Origin: Paenibacillus doosanensis
Lineage (GTDB): Bacteria > Bacillota > Bacilli > Paenibacillales > NBRC-103111
Reading direction: 5' to 3'
Length of the DNA stretch: 64,000 bases
NCBI RefSeq assembly: GCF_025060755.1
Contig: NZ_JANYUY010000019.1
Coordinates: 1-64,000 of the forward strand
In this document: positions 16,979 through 26,900 of the stretch, in pieces
Position numbering within the stretch: the stretch's first letter is position 1
Layout: each line of letters starts with the position of its first letter
Program-made: the position numbers and the translations under genes
Notes under the pieces: model-generated
The model's database searches: none
What the model was told of the DNA's origin: nothing
The model's input: only the letters and a program-made list of their open reading frames with translations

Positions 16979-17422
16979 ATGGCAGTCGTAAAAGCCAGGA
17001 AACAGGATATTGATATGCTGGCAAGGTTGCTTCGAGCTGAAGCTGAGACCGAAGGCGAAATGGGCATGCTCCTTGTAGGAAATGTTGGCATTAACCGAAT
17101 AAGAGCGAATTGCTCCGATTTCAAAGGAATCCGGACCATTCCCCAAATGATCAACCAGCCGCATGCGTTCGAAGCGTTGCAGCATGGTTTGTACTATCAA
17201 GGCGCAAGAGATAGAGAACGCCGTCTGGCGCAACGGGCGGTGAATGGGGAGCGGAATTGGCCAGCTAAATTTTCCCTATGGTATTTCCGTCCAGGATCAT
17301 TCGAAAATCCCGGACCATGTCCGGATACTTGGTATAATCAGCCGCTCGTAGGACGATTCAGGAAGCACTGTTTTTATGAACCGACTGGGGAAGAATGCGA
17401 AAATGTATACAATACGTTTTAA
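16979..17422 (+). CDS. cwlJ: CwlJ-like spore cortex-lytic hydrolase
   Basis: 147 residues of the hydrolase_2 (SleB/CwlJ) family without signal peptide or peptidoglycan-binding domain, as in CwlJ. The catalytic segment starts LLARLLRAEAETEGEMGMLLVGNVGINR, with the essential Glu in RAEAE; the end holds SLWYFRPG and the NQPLVGRFRKHCFY block typical of CwlJ. The enzyme degrades spore cortex during germination and is usually set in the coat. AGGAGGTG lies 6 bases before the ATG. Monocistronic with its own terminator; no gerQ partner is next to it. Confidence 0.9.
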   Translation: MAVVKARKQDIDMLARLLRAEAETEGEMGMLLVGNVGINRIRANCSDFKGIRTIPQMINQPHAFEALQHGLYYQGARDRERRLAQRAVNGERNWPAKFSLWYFRPGSFENPGPCPDTWYNQPLVGRFRKHCFYEPTGEECENVYNTF

Positions 17423-17432
17423 TTTTGTAAAC

Positions 17433-17466
17433 AAAAACATCGTCTAATTTTGACGATGTTTTTTTG
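17433..17466 (+). terminator. Terminator of cwlJ
   Basis: AACATCGTC and GACGATGTT arms around a 7-base loop, then seven Ts and a G. Confidence 0.85.
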
Positions 17467-17496
17467 TCTGACAATAGCTCGTTTACAATTTCTTTA

Positions 17497-17536
17497 TATA
17501 TAATCAATTGATTATATAATTATACTATTATATAAT
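17497..17536 (+). promoter_or_regulatory. arsRBC promoter with overlapping ArsR operator
   Basis: A perfect 22-bp palindrome (17497-17518, centre CAATTG) overlaps the -35 hexamer TTGATT (17508-17513). The -10 TATAAT follows at 17531-17536, 17 bases downstream. A repressor on the palindrome would block polymerase, as ArsR does until arsenite binds. The assignment to ArsR is by position. Confidence 0.75.
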
Positions 17537-17592
17537 TTATTTGAGTTGAGGTGGGTGACAAAACTTGGATAGTGGCTAAGTGGAGGGATTCT

Positions 17593-17907
17593 ATGGAACA
17601 AATAAATGAATTGGCGGAAAATTTAAAACTGCTCGGAGACAAAACAAGGTTAACGATACTGGCTTTATTAAAAGAACGGCCGCTTTGTGTCTGCGACATC
17701 GTGGATATATTGGAAACGTCCCAGCCTAATGCAAGCCAGCATCTGCGAAAATTAAAATCGGCTGGGCTTGTTAGTGAAACAAGAAAGGGACAGTGGATTT
17801 ATTATTCTTTAAATATTGAAGGCAAAATTTATATTCAGGCAGTATTGGATTATATTCCGTCGTTAAAACAAAAAATTGATCCAATGAAAAACGATTGCTG
17901 CGAATAA
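17593..17907 (+). CDS. arsR: ArsR family arsenic-responsive repressor
   Basis: 104 residues, winged helix. The metalloid sensor motif C32-V-C34-D lies in the helix before the recognition helix ([13 protein letters not shown]), as in classical ArsR. Arsenite or antimonite binding releases it from the operator. The frame opens at 17551, but ATG 17593 with GGAGGG before it gives the family-typical start. It is the first gene of arsR-arsB-arsC, 13 bases from arsB. Confidence 0.95.
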   Translation: MEQINELAENLKLLGDKTRLTILALLKERPLCVCDIVDILETSQPNASQHLRKLKSAGLVSETRKGQWIYYSLNIEGKIYIQAVLDYIPSLKQKIDPMKNDCCE

Positions 17908-17920
17908 GCTGGAGGACAAC

Positions 17921-19225
17921 ATGGCCGTCATTGCGTTTCTTGTTTTTTTCGTTACTTTAATTTTCGTCATTTGGCAGCCACGGGGATTAAATATCGGGTG
18001 GTCGGCGAGTGCGGGAGCTCTTCTTGCCCTAATGTTCGGGGTAGTCAGCATTGCGGACGTCGGCACCGTCACCGGCATCGTATGGAATGCTACCCTGGCA
18101 TTCGTAGCCGTTATTTTAATCTCATTGATTCTCGATGAAATCGGATTTTTTGAATGGGCAGCTCTACATATGGCGCGGCTCGCGCGTGGGAACAGTCTGC
18201 TCATGTTTATATTTATCATTTTGCTTGGATCGGCGGTCGCCGCCTTTTTTGCAAACGACGGGGCAGCTTTGATCATAACGCCGATTGTACTTGCCATGGT
18301 CCGAGCGCTGAAGTTCGACGAAAAAATGGTTTTACCGTTTATTATGGCCAGCGGATTTATAGCCGATACCGCATCCTTACCGTTAATTGTCAGCAACCTG
18401 GTTAACATCGTATCCGCCGATTTCTTCAAAATTGGTTTTGCGGAATATGCGAGTCGGATGATTGTTCCGAATTTTTTCTCCATTGCAGCGAGCCTTATTG
18501 TACTCTACATTTATTTCTGGAAACGCATACCGGGCAGCTACAATGTAACTCAACTAAAAAAGCCCCATGAAGCTATAAAAGATTTGCGGCTTTTTAAATT
18601 ATCTTGGGCGATCTTAGCCGCTTTGCTTGCCGCATATTTTGTCTGTGAATTTTTCTCAATCCCTGTATCCGTTGTTGCGGGTATCGCCGCAATTGCGTTC
18701 TTTTTCGCGGCGAGAACATGTCATGAGATTCATATAAGGAATCTGCTGAAGGGTGCTCCTTGGGCAGTGGTGATTTTCTCGATTGGCATGTATGTAGTTG
18801 TTTACGGCTTGCGAAATGCCGGGCTGACCGACGCGCTAGGCAATGTCATTCAAGCGATTGCAGGCCAAGGGCTGTTTGTGGCTACGATTAGTATGGGGTT
18901 TATAGCCGCGATCCTGTCTTCCATTATGAACAACATGCCGACTGTCATGATTGACGCGCTGGCGATCCAGAGTACGCCAACGAATGGAATTATCCGTGAA
19001 GCGCTGATTTATGCCAATGTGATCGGTTCCGACCTGGGGCCCAAAATTACACCGATCGGCTCACTGGCTACTTTGCTCTGGCTACACGTGCTTTCCGCAA
19101 AAAACGTGAAAATTAGCTGGGGCTATTATTTTAAAGTTGGCATCCTTTTGACAGTACCTACGTTGTTCATTACACTCTCCGGGCTTTTTATATGGCTCTA
19201 TGTGCTGCAAACGCTGCGGATATAA
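17921..19225 (+). CDS. arsB: Arsenite efflux permease ArsB
   Basis: 434 residues with about twelve membrane segments, family-typical length. Signature stretches include [18 protein letters not shown] and [17 protein letters not shown], found in ArsB pumps of the ion transporter superfamily. It exports arsenite and antimonite by the proton gradient. No arsA ATPase is present, so it works alone. The GGAGG-like site precedes ATG 17921 closely. Confidence 0.95.
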   Translation: MAVIAFLVFFVTLIFVIWQPRGLNIGWSASAGALLALMFGVVSIADVGTVTGIVWNATLAFVAVILISLILDEIGFFEWAALHMARLARGNSLLMFIFIILLGSAVAAFFANDGAALIITPIVLAMVRALKFDEKMVLPFIMASGFIADTASLPLIVSNLVNIVSADFFKIGFAEYASRMIVPNFFSIAASLIVLYIYFWKRIPGSYNVTQLKKPHEAIKDLRLFKLSWAILAALLAAYFVCEFFSIPVSVVAGIAAIAFFFAARTCHEIHIRNLLKGAPWAVVIFSIGMYVVVYGLRNAGLTDALGNVIQAIAGQGLFVATISMGFIAAILSSIMNNMPTVMIDALAIQSTPTNGIIREALIYANVIGSDLGPKITPIGSLATLLWLHVLSAKNVKISWGYYFKVGILLTVPTLFITLSGLFIWLYVLQTLRI

Positions 19226-19254
19226 CGAATTCAATCAAAAGGGAGATACTCGCC

Positions 19255-19731
19255 ATGGAGAAAAAAACGTTAGTTTACTTTTTGTGCACCGGCAATTCCT
19301 GCAGAAGCCAAATCGCAGACGGGTTTTTAACTGCTCTAGGAAGCGATAAATATATAGTGAAGAGCGCAGGACTTGAAGCGCACGGGCTGAATCCCTATGC
19401 GGTGCAAGTGATGAAGGAAGCGGGTGTTGATATTAGTCAAAATACTTCGGACGTGATCGATCCGGATGTGTTGAACAGAGCAGATTATGTCATTACACTA
19501 TGCGGCCATGCGGATGAGAATTGCCCCGTCATTTCCAATAAGAATGTAAAGAAATGGCATTGGGGGTTTGATGACCCGGCTAAAGCAACTGGCACAGAGG
19601 ATGAGATTATGAGCCAATTCCGGAAGGTTCGCGATGCAATCAAGTCCCGGATTGAGCAGTTCGTGTTCGACATCGACCATCCATATAGCTGTAAAAGAGA
19701 GGAACTTGTCCAAGGACAGGAGGGCGTGTGA
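19255..19731 (+). CDS. arsC: Thioredoxin-linked arsenate reductase
   Basis: 158 residues of the low-molecular-weight phosphatase fold. The P-loop C11-T-G-N-S-C16-R holds the nucleophile, and C83 and C90 (CGHADENC) complete the triple-cysteine relay of the Staphylococcus/Bacillus thioredoxin-coupled class. It reduces arsenate to arsenite for ArsB. ATG 19255 is preceded by GGGAGA; an upstream extension would overlap arsB without a ribosome site. Last gene of the operon. Confidence 0.95.
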   Translation: MEKKTLVYFLCTGNSCRSQIADGFLTALGSDKYIVKSAGLEAHGLNPYAVQVMKEAGVDISQNTSDVIDPDVLNRADYVITLCGHADENCPVISNKNVKKWHWGFDDPAKATGTEDEIMSQFRKVRDAIKSRIEQFVFDIDHPYSCKREELVQGQEGV

Positions 19732-19746
19732 GCGGAGTGTAACGAG

Positions 19747-19780
19747 GAGTCATTTTCCGTACTTTGACGGAAAATGACTC
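19747..19780 (+). terminator. Strong inverted repeat after arsC
   Basis: GAGTCATTTTCCGT pairs over all 14 bases with its complement around a 6-base loop. No T-run follows, so it is a strong hairpin but not a textbook terminator. Confidence 0.6.
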
Positions 19781-19811
19781 GAGTTTAATAAGAATAACCG
19801 CTTGCATTTAG

Positions 19812-19838
19812 TACCATATAGTATTATCCTATATAGTA
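19812..19838. promoter_or_regulatory. Candidate MarR operator
   Basis: TACCATATA and TATATAGTA form an inverted repeat matching at 8 of 9 positions with a 9-base spacer, 18 bases before the MarR start codon. Likely autoregulatory site; inferred. Confidence 0.4.
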
Positions 19839-19856
19839 ATATGAGGATGGTGTTTA

Positions 19857-20297
19857 ATGAATCGAGAAACTCGTGGGGGGTTTTACATATCCCAAATTAA
19901 ACAGCTTAGCAATAGAATTTTCGAAAAATTACTTAAAGAAAATGCTATCGAGGAATTCAATGGCGCTCAAGGACGTATCTTGTTTGTTCTCTGGCAGAAA
20001 GATAATATAACAATTACTGAACTGGGTGAGAAGACCTCGCTTGCAAAAACGACACTTACTGGCATGCTTGATCGAATGTGTGCGCAAGGTCATATTCAAC
20101 GCAATCAAGATCCAAACGATCGAAGACAAATATTGATTGCGCTTACACCGCAAGCTAGAGCTCTTAGTGATAACTACGATAAAGTCACAGCGCAGATGAA
20201 TGAATTGTTTTACCGGGGATTTTCGGATAAGGAAATGGAGCAGTTCGACAGCATGCTTGCAAAAGTACTTAATAATCTAAAACATTACGAGGAGTGA
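19857..20297 (+). CDS. MarR family transcriptional regulator
   Basis: 146 residues. Winged-helix core ITELGEKTSLAKTTLTGMLDRM followed by the wing sequence DPNDRRQILIALT, the D-x-R-x-x-R signature of MarR proteins. It is 4 bases upstream of the flavin-fold gene and probably controls both itself and that gene. Ligand unknown. Confidence 0.92.
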   Translation: MNRETRGGFYISQIKQLSNRIFEKLLKENAIEEFNGAQGRILFVLWQKDNITITELGEKTSLAKTTLTGMLDRMCAQGHIQRNQDPNDRRQILIALTPQARALSDNYDKVTAQMNELFYRGFSDKEMEQFDSMLAKVLNNLKHYEE

Positions 20298-20301
20298 TTT
20301 T

Positions 20302-20748
20302 ATGGATTCCGTTACCTTGAAGCAAATCATGTCTCTGGTGGAAGAGGCTCGTACGATCATAGTCAGTTCTACTGATGAAAATGGCTATCCCAATACAAAA
20401 CAGATGTTCAAAAAAGTACATGAAGGGCTAACTAAATTCTGGTTTTCAACAAACACTTCCTCGATTCGTACCAGACAATTCTTGGTGAATTCAAAGGCAT
20501 GCCTCTATTTTGCAGGCAAAAGTAATGGCCTTATGCTGATTGGGGATATGAAGGTATGCCAAGATCATGAAAGCAGAAGAATGCTTTGGACAGAAGGGGA
20601 CGAGAAGTATTATTCACTTGGAGTAGATGATCCTGACTACTGCGTATACGAGTTTAATTCAATAAGCGGCAACTACTACTACAATTTGGAAAAGCACCTA
20701 TTTACGATTGAGGAGTTGAATAACCAGAGGAAGAGCTTAAAAGAGTAA
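20302..20748 (+). CDS. Pyridoxamine 5'-phosphate oxidase-family protein
   Basis: 148 residues with the split beta-barrel flavin-binding fold (TIIVSSTDENGYPNTKQM, then FWFSTNTSSIRTRQF and ACLYFAGK), as in general-stress/FMN-binding proteins of this superfamily. It probably binds FMN or F420-like cofactor; the reaction cannot be read. Coupled to the MarR gene by a 4-base gap with GGAG in the overlap. Confidence 0.85.
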   Translation: MDSVTLKQIMSLVEEARTIIVSSTDENGYPNTKQMFKKVHEGLTKFWFSTNTSSIRTRQFLVNSKACLYFAGKSNGLMLIGDMKVCQDHESRRMLWTEGDEKYYSLGVDDPDYCVYEFNSISGNYYYNLEKHLFTIEELNNQRKSLKE

Positions 20749-20765
20749 CAAGTCTAATTCCTAAC

Positions 20766-20838
20766 TCGCGTTATGTTGTAGTGCCTGGTGGAAGTCATAG
20801 ACCACATATGAGTCGAGAAAACCCTGTGTTTGTAAACG
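20766..20838 (+). pseudogene. Relic of a second alpha/beta-hydrolase C-terminus
   Basis: This stretch encodes YVVVPGGSHRPHMSRENPV, nearly the same as the end of the downstream hydrolase at 21512-21575 (YFVVPGGSHRPHMVRENPI). Fifteen bases (CATAGACCACATATG) are identical. It includes the catalytic-His region. No start or upstream body remains. It is the tail of a former tandem paralogue whose body was deleted. Confidence 0.8.
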
Positions 20839-20861
20839 TTGACAAGAAAGGGGGAAGTGCA

Positions 20862-21608
20862 ATGCCTTATATCCAGGTTAAAGATCTGGAAATGTTTTAC
20901 GAAAAAATGGGCAATGGGGATACTATCATTTTTTTGCACAGCGGCTACTCACGCGGTATATTGGCTTTCGCTGGCCAAATGCTGGATTTTCAAAAGAAGT
21001 ATACCTGCTACTTCCCGGATTTCAGAGGACATGGCAGAACAAGATGCGCAAGTCTCGAATGGTCTACACCTCAAATTTCAGACGACATCCTCGAATTCAT
21101 GAATCAGTTAGGTATAATAAAAGCTCATTTTATCGGATATAGCTTAGGGGCGAATGTCGGGCTTTACCTTGCTGTTAACCATCCTGAAAGAGTGAGTACG
21201 CTCACAACGATAGGCACCGGCGGTTTTTGCGATCCAACTGGTGCCGAAGAGTTCGAGCCGGAATGGATGATTGAAAAAGGGTTGCACGATATGATCAATC
21301 AAATGATCGAAAGACATGAAGAAGCGCATAAAGGCAATTGGGAAGAACACATGAGACAATCGGCGCAAGATTGGCGATTATACCCGCAGCTTACAGAGAA
21401 CCAGCTTAGCAGCATTGAATGTCCAGCATTATTTATTACAGGGGAACATGATCCATTTGCCGGCGAGGAGAGAGTCAAACGTCTGGCTTCGCTTGTCAAA
21501 GGATCGAATTATTTTGTTGTCCCGGGCGGGAGCCATAGACCACATATGGTTAGGGAAAACCCTATTTTAGTAAATGATACGATTCTTCAGTTTCTTGTTA
21601 TCGAGTAA
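20862..21608 (+). CDS. Alpha/beta hydrolase
   Basis: 248 residues. Catalytic triad is visible: nucleophile S94 in G-Y-S-L-G, Asp in GEHDPFAGE and His in PGGSHRPH. The oxyanion strand is FLHSGYS. Probably an esterase or lactonase; substrate unknown. ATG 20862 follows AAAGGGGGAAG. The frame stays open upstream only because the relic lies in the same frame. HxlR follows after 19 bases, so the two may be co-transcribed. Confidence 0.9.
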   Translation: MPYIQVKDLEMFYEKMGNGDTIIFLHSGYSRGILAFAGQMLDFQKKYTCYFPDFRGHGRTRCASLEWSTPQISDDILEFMNQLGIIKAHFIGYSLGANVGLYLAVNHPERVSTLTTIGTGGFCDPTGAEEFEPEWMIEKGLHDMINQMIERHEEAHKGNWEEHMRQSAQDWRLYPQLTENQLSSIECPALFITGEHDPFAGEERVKRLASLVKGSNYFVVPGGSHRPHMVRENPILVNDTILQFLVIE

Positions 21609-21627
21609 TTAAGGGGAGGATTTATCT

Positions 21628-21960
21628 ATGATTCATCAGCGAGAATGTCCAGTTGAGACGCTCATTCATGTTTTAGGCGGCAAATGGAAGCCAATGATTT
21701 TATGGCATTTGATTGAATCCAAACGGCGATACAACGATCTGGAAAAGCTAATACCTGATGTTTCACAAAAAATGCTTTCGCAGCATCTCCGAGATTTGGA
21801 ACAAGAAGGCATAGTCGATAGAACGGTTTATCCTTCTATCCCTCCAAAGGTCGAATATTCTCTTAGTGAATACGGCAGAACGTTAATTCCTGTAGCAGAA
21901 GTCATGTGTGCTTGGGGAGAAAATCATAATAAGCGGAAATATGAAGAGCCGGCGTCATAA
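21628..21960 (+). CDS. HxlR family transcriptional regulator
   Basis: 110 residues with the family start (CPVETLIHVLGGKWKPMILWHL) and the winged-helix core KMLSQHLRDLEQEGIV. The conserved N-terminal cysteine (C8) that senses electrophiles in HypR/YodB relatives is present. The tandem operators at 22103-22139 lie between this gene and the oxidoreductase gene downstream, a likely target. Confidence 0.92.
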   Translation: MIHQRECPVETLIHVLGGKWKPMILWHLIESKRRYNDLEKLIPDVSQKMLSQHLRDLEQEGIVDRTVYPSIPPKVEYSLSEYGRTLIPVAEVMCAWGENHNKRKYEEPAS

Positions 21961-22005
21961 AGCTGGTTCCATGGGCTTGGACACTAATTCAATCAACTTA
22001 AATCC

Positions 22006-22036
22006 AAAAGCTGCTACGGGATTCCGGGCAGCTTTT
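22006..22036 (+). terminator. Terminator after hxlR-type gene
   Basis: AAAAGCTGC and GCAGCTTTT form a 9-bp stem around a 13-base loop; GTGTTT follows. Confidence 0.7.
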
Positions 22037-22102
22037 GTGTTTACCTGCGCACTGTCTTAGAACTCCTGTCCTCCCTGACCTCCGCGTATCCCCTGTGGGT
22101 CA

Positions 22103-22139
22103 TACTTACTTTTAAGTAAGTACCCTACTTTAAAGTGGG
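22103..22139. promoter_or_regulatory. Tandem HxlR-type operators
   Basis: TACTTACTT-TT-AAGTAAGTA is a perfect 9-2-9 inverted repeat (22103-22122). A second near-palindrome, CCTACTTTAAAGTGGG, follows at 22124-22139. ACTT/AAGT pairs are typical of YodB/HypR/HxlR sites. They lie 75-110 bases before the oxidoreductase start. Confidence 0.65.
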
Positions 22140-22214
22140 TTCTTAACATAACTCTGAAGCGATGTTAATCTTGAGTCAACCAAATATTGGGCCACTAAAG
22201 AGGAGGAACGAACA

Positions 22215-22943
22215 GTGAAAATTATTGTTTTCGGAGCGACGGGGAATACAGGGAAAAGAGTGCTGGCGCAAGGGCTACAAATGGGGCATGAAATGACCGC
22301 ATTTGTGCGAAATGCCGAGAAGCTTTATGAACAGCTAGGGGAGCATTCCGCGAAACAGGTGAAGGTCATCGCGGACGATATAATGGACCCGGTCAGCGTC
22401 GGTGAGGCGCTCGCGCATCAAGACGCCGCTATTATCGCAGCCGGTCATGCAGGCCAGGGAGAAGAGTTTGTTCGTATCATTGACAACATTATAAGCCAAT
22501 GTGAATTCCAGCCTAGTTTCTCCGGGCGGGTATGGATAATGGGAGGAGCCGGCCTGCTGGATATTCCCTATACGGATCTTATCGGCAACAATTTGCCCGG
22601 CTTCCCGCCTGAATATAAAAACCATAACCGGAATTTCCAAAGGCTGCAGCAGACTACGCTCGATTGGTCCATTATGTGTCCGGGAACCATGACTGATTCG
22701 AGAGAGTATCCAGATCCGGTTCATCTGCATGTAACGACGGAAACCTTGCCCGTTCCGATTCCGGAGACGATCAAGGAATATTCCGAGGCAGATATAGCCG
22801 GTCACTTGTTCAGCCGACTTCAAGAACTGAATGTTGCTTATGACGATGTTGCAAAATGCATGCTGGACCATCTTGAGTTCGGAGGAGCGTTTAAAAGAAA
22901 AAGAGTCGGTCTAGCCTATCGAAGCAGTATTGCCGCGCGCTGA
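22215..22943 (+). CDS. NAD(P)-binding oxidoreductase, atypical SDR (NmrA-like)
   Basis: 242 residues. The dinucleotide-binding motif G-A-T-G-N-T-G starts at residue 7, and the strand order fits the NAD(P)-binding 'putative NADH-flavin reductase' group. The usual YxxxK pair of classical SDRs is absent. AGGAGG precedes ATG 22215. It sits behind HxlR-type operators, so it is probably induced by electrophile or quinone stress; a small membrane protein gene follows after 14 bases. Confidence 0.88.
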   Translation: MKIIVFGATGNTGKRVLAQGLQMGHEMTAFVRNAEKLYEQLGEHSAKQVKVIADDIMDPVSVGEALAHQDAAIIAAGHAGQGEEFVRIIDNIISQCEFQPSFSGRVWIMGGAGLLDIPYTDLIGNNLPGFPPEYKNHNRNFQRLQQTTLDWSIMCPGTMTDSREYPDPVHLHVTTETLPVPIPETIKEYSEADIAGHLFSRLQELNVAYDDVAKCMLDHLEFGGAFKRKRVGLAYRSSIAAR

Positions 22944-22957
22944 GGAGAAAGGGGATA

Positions 22958-23416
22958 ATGGGTTTGTTTGGATTACTGCTCGCTTTGCATATATTGGCTT
23001 CGATCGCCATCATTGGCCCCGCTTTCGTAATGCCCGTCATTCGCAGATCCGCCAGAACCGTCAGCCAGCTGCACTTTGCTGTTAATATAACGACCAAGCT
23101 CGCCGTAATACCTAAAATTGGCGGATTCGTACTTATTTTAACCGGGGTTTGGCTTATGATCATAACGAAGATGGGGTTATCCCAAATGTGGCTGAATGTA
23201 TCCATCCTTTTATCACTGCTTATGGTCGTCATGATTGACGGATGGATCGAGCCGCGTATGAAAAAGATCGTAAAGATCCTATCTGAAAGTCAAGACCAGG
23301 GTAATGAAATACCCGCCGAGTTCGGACGGCTGCTAAAAAAGATCGTACCCATCGAGACGACAGCGCAGCTGCTGATGATTGCCATATTGGTCCTTATGGT
23401 CGTCAAGCCATTTTAA
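22958..23416 (+). CDS. DUF2269-like integral membrane protein
   Basis: 152 residues with four hydrophobic segments (about 4-25, 48-68, 76-93, 132-150). The start LLLALHILASIAIIGPAFVMP resembles the DUF2269 family. Function unknown. It appears co-transcribed with the oxidoreductase gene and has GGAGAAAGGGG before its ATG. Confidence 0.7.
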   Translation: MGLFGLLLALHILASIAIIGPAFVMPVIRRSARTVSQLHFAVNITTKLAVIPKIGGFVLILTGVWLMIITKMGLSQMWLNVSILLSLLMVVMIDGWIEPRMKKIVKILSESQDQGNEIPAEFGRLLKKIVPIETTAQLLMIAILVLMVVKPF

Positions 23417-23553
23417 TTAACTCCTGCCGTTTGTGTATCACATCCATTTTTCCCTTTTCCTGTCGGAATAGAGGGCTTTTTTTCTGGGAACGTTAGTATA
23501 CAGCATCTCCATTGTATGCTCAATCAAAAAAAACGGGGTAAGGTGCGAGAAAT

Positions 23554-23868
23554 ATGGAAGAGGGTAAAAAATGGGATCTTATTTCCATTGCGTCTATACC
23601 GCTTATAATAACACTCGGTAATTCCATGCTAATACCGGTTCTGCCATCCATTCGGAGCAAGCTCGGAATTTCATCCCTTCAAGTGAGCTTGCTAATTACG
23701 GTATATTCTGTCATAGCGATTATCCTCATTCCAATTGCAGGTTACTTATCCGACAGAATCGGCAGAAAAAAAGTTATAATCCCCAGCCTCATCATAACGG
23801 GAATAGGAGGGCTGATTTCAGGTTTAGGCGCATGGTGGATAGAACAGTCTTATCCCGTTATCATCTAA
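23554..23868 (+). pseudogene. Truncated MFS transporter
   Basis: 104 residues covering only the first three membrane segments of a major facilitator, with the loop motif GYLSDRIGRKKV intact. A stop follows PVII in what should be the fourth segment; MFS proteins are about 400 residues. The next 70 bases contain no clear continuation, and a kinase gene starts at 23942. This is a remnant left by a deletion. Confidence 0.8.
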
Positions 23869-23941
23869 ATAACGTCAGGCACCATTTGCAGCTGGGAAGT
23901 ACAAGGATTATGCGAAGCGGCTGTCGAACTAAGATAGATAT

Positions 23942-26900
23942 ATGGACACTATCGTATTGATCATTAGGAAATATAGAAATTTATTGCTGTGTATACTACT
24001 GTTTGGCCTGCTGTTCAGTCTGCGAGGGCTGCTATGGTCCGGGCTGCTGTTCCCGGTGGACCGAACCATGCAGGCTGAGGACGGCGTGATCGATCTGCGC
24101 GGGCAGAATTGGGAGAAAGCCGGACCGATGACACTGAACGGGGAATGGGCTTGGTATCCGGGGCGGCTGTTGTCTCACGAGGAGCTTCAATTGAAGGAGC
24201 TGCCGCGGCAAACCATTCAGGTTCCCGGCAACTGGGGAATGCCGTCTAGTCTGGAAAAGGCGGGAGATGATAGCGCCTACGGATACGGCACGTACAGGCT
24301 GCGGATTCTTATCGATCCGCTGAAGAGTCCGATTGCGTTCTCGATACGCAGCATCAAAAGCTCCTCCGAAGCTGAAGTAAACGGGGAGGCAGCAGGAATG
24401 TCCGGGACGGTAGCGGCCGATCCGGAGGAATACAAGCCGGACAACATACCTTATACGGCGGTCTACTATAAAGCGGATGTCACAGAGATCGAACTGCTGC
24501 TGCGCGTGGCCAATTATGATTCGCCGATGTCGGGCGGGCTTGTGCAACCCGTGCTGTTCGGGTTGCAGTCAAGCATAGAGTCAACCAGAACCTATTCGAT
24601 CGATTTCCAAATGATGACGGTGCTGATTATGCTGCTGCATGGCTTGTACGGAAGCATCGTCTATGCGTATAAGCCGCAAAACCGTTCTCTTCTGGTCAGC
24701 GGTCTTATCTATGTGGCGGTTGCCCTTGTCGTAGCCAATAGTCACGACAAGGTGTTGGCCATGTGGCTGCCGCTCAATTATACTTGGAACATTAAATTAC
24801 GTATTCTTGCGGTGATGGTGCAAAATTATGCGGTTTTGTACCTGCATCGAAAGTTCGCCGGTATTCAGAGAGTCGGTGTCGGATTCAAGGCTTACACGGT
24901 CATGCTGCTGTGCCTCGGCCTTGGCACCCTGTTCCTGCCAATCTCGATGGTGAACCGGATGCTGGATGCCGGCGTTTATTTGCTTTCTTATCTGATCCCG
25001 CTTGTTTGGTTTGTAGGGGTTGTGTGGAAAATGGTATTCGGCAAAACGGATGATCAGGATATTCATTTTATTCTCATTACCGCCGTGTGCATAGTGTCCA
25101 ATTTGATGTGGACTAACTTGGACAATTACGTGGAAGTGTCGAGCGTTTATTATCCGTTCGACCTGACTATTGCGCTTATCGCGTTCTCCGTGTATTGGTT
25201 CAAGAAATATATCCGCAATTCCGATGATGTGGAGCGGCTGTACGAGCAGTTGAAAGTCTCCGACCGGATGAAGGACCAATTCCTGGCGAATACTTCGCAT
25301 GAACTGAGAACGCCGCTGCACGGCATCATGAATTTATCGAACAGCGTGTATACGCGGGAACTGGACAAGTTGGAGGATGATAGCCGGCAGGCTTTGGAGC
25401 TGGTCGGAAAGGTAAGCCGGCGCATGTCCAGGCTCCTCGACGATCTGCTGGATTTGGCGCAACTTCGGGAACATCGCATTATACTCCATCCTGAGCCTCT
25501 CAATCTTCACGCCATCGTGCCAGGCGTTGCCAGCATGCTCAAATATATAGCCGAGGGCAAGCCCGTTCGGTTTCGCCTTGCGCTGGCTACATCATTGCCC
25601 CCCGTATGGGCGGACGAGAAGCGGCTGGTGCAAATTCTCTATAACCTGCTGCACAATGCGTTCAAATTTACCGAAGAAGGCGAAATCGTGGTTTCGGCGG
25701 AGCTGCTGAACGGGCAGATCGAGATACGAGTAGCCGACACAGGTATCGGCATGGACGAAGAGACGCTATCCAGCCTGTTCGTCGCATATATGCAAGGAAC
25801 GCACAACAGAGGCGACGGCAGGGGCCTCGGCCTTGGCATGAACATTTGCAAGGAGCTGGTGGAGCTGCACGGAAGCGAACTGTTCGTGCAATCGGAGCCG
25901 GGTTGCGGCTCAACCTTTCTCTTCCGACTGCCTGTGGCGGACGGAGCGGCGGAGAGGGCGGCAGATGCGGTGCGGCACGAGGCGTTTGCGCTGGAGGCAG
26001 CAGCGACAGTCATGCCGGTAGCAGAGGCCGAATATCGCTTTCCGGATGATGCGACCGGTGAAACGGACGCCCGGTTCACGTTATCGGATTGGCTTCATTC
26101 GCCGGACAACCCGATTCATATTCTGATTGTCGACGACGATCTAGTGAACCTGGATGTGCTTGCAGGCATATTGTCAACCGAGCCGTATAGCGTTACGAAG
26201 GCGTTGTCGGGGCATCAGGCATTGGAGCTGCTGGCGGAAGGCGAGTGGGACTTGTTGATTGCGGATGTCATGATGCCGGGCATGTCGGGTTATGAGCTGA
26301 CGGAGAAGGTGAGGGAACGCCGTTCCGTCTCTGAGCTGCCGGTGCTGCTGTTGACGGCGCGCGGCCAGCCGGCGGATATGTATACCGGCTTTCTCGTTGG
26401 AGCCAATGACTATGTGACCAAGCCTGCGGATGCGATGGAGCTGAAATACCGAATCCGCTCGCTCATTGCGTTGAAGCGGTCGATGTCGGAGCGGCTTCGG
26501 ATGGAAGCGGCCTATCTGCAGGCGCAGATCAAGCCTCATTTCCTGTTTAATACGATAAATTCCCTGATTGCCCTCGGGGATATTGATACGGAGAAAATGC
26601 GCCAGATCGGCGATGCCTTCGCGACCTTTCTGCGAATCAGCTTCGATTATTCGAATACGCGCGCCATGGTCGATCTGGAGCATGAACTAGAGCTTGTGCG
26701 CTCTTACTTGTATATCGAGCAGGAACGATTCGGGGAGAGACTGTCGGTCGTCCAAGAGATCGAACCGGGCATTTCCCTGTTGCTCCCGCCGCTATCGATT
26801 CAGCCGCTGGTGGAAAACGCCGTCCGGCATGGAATTTTGAAGAGGGCAAAAGGAGGGACACTGCGACTGCGAGTGGGGCGCACGGCTAACGGCGTGTCCG

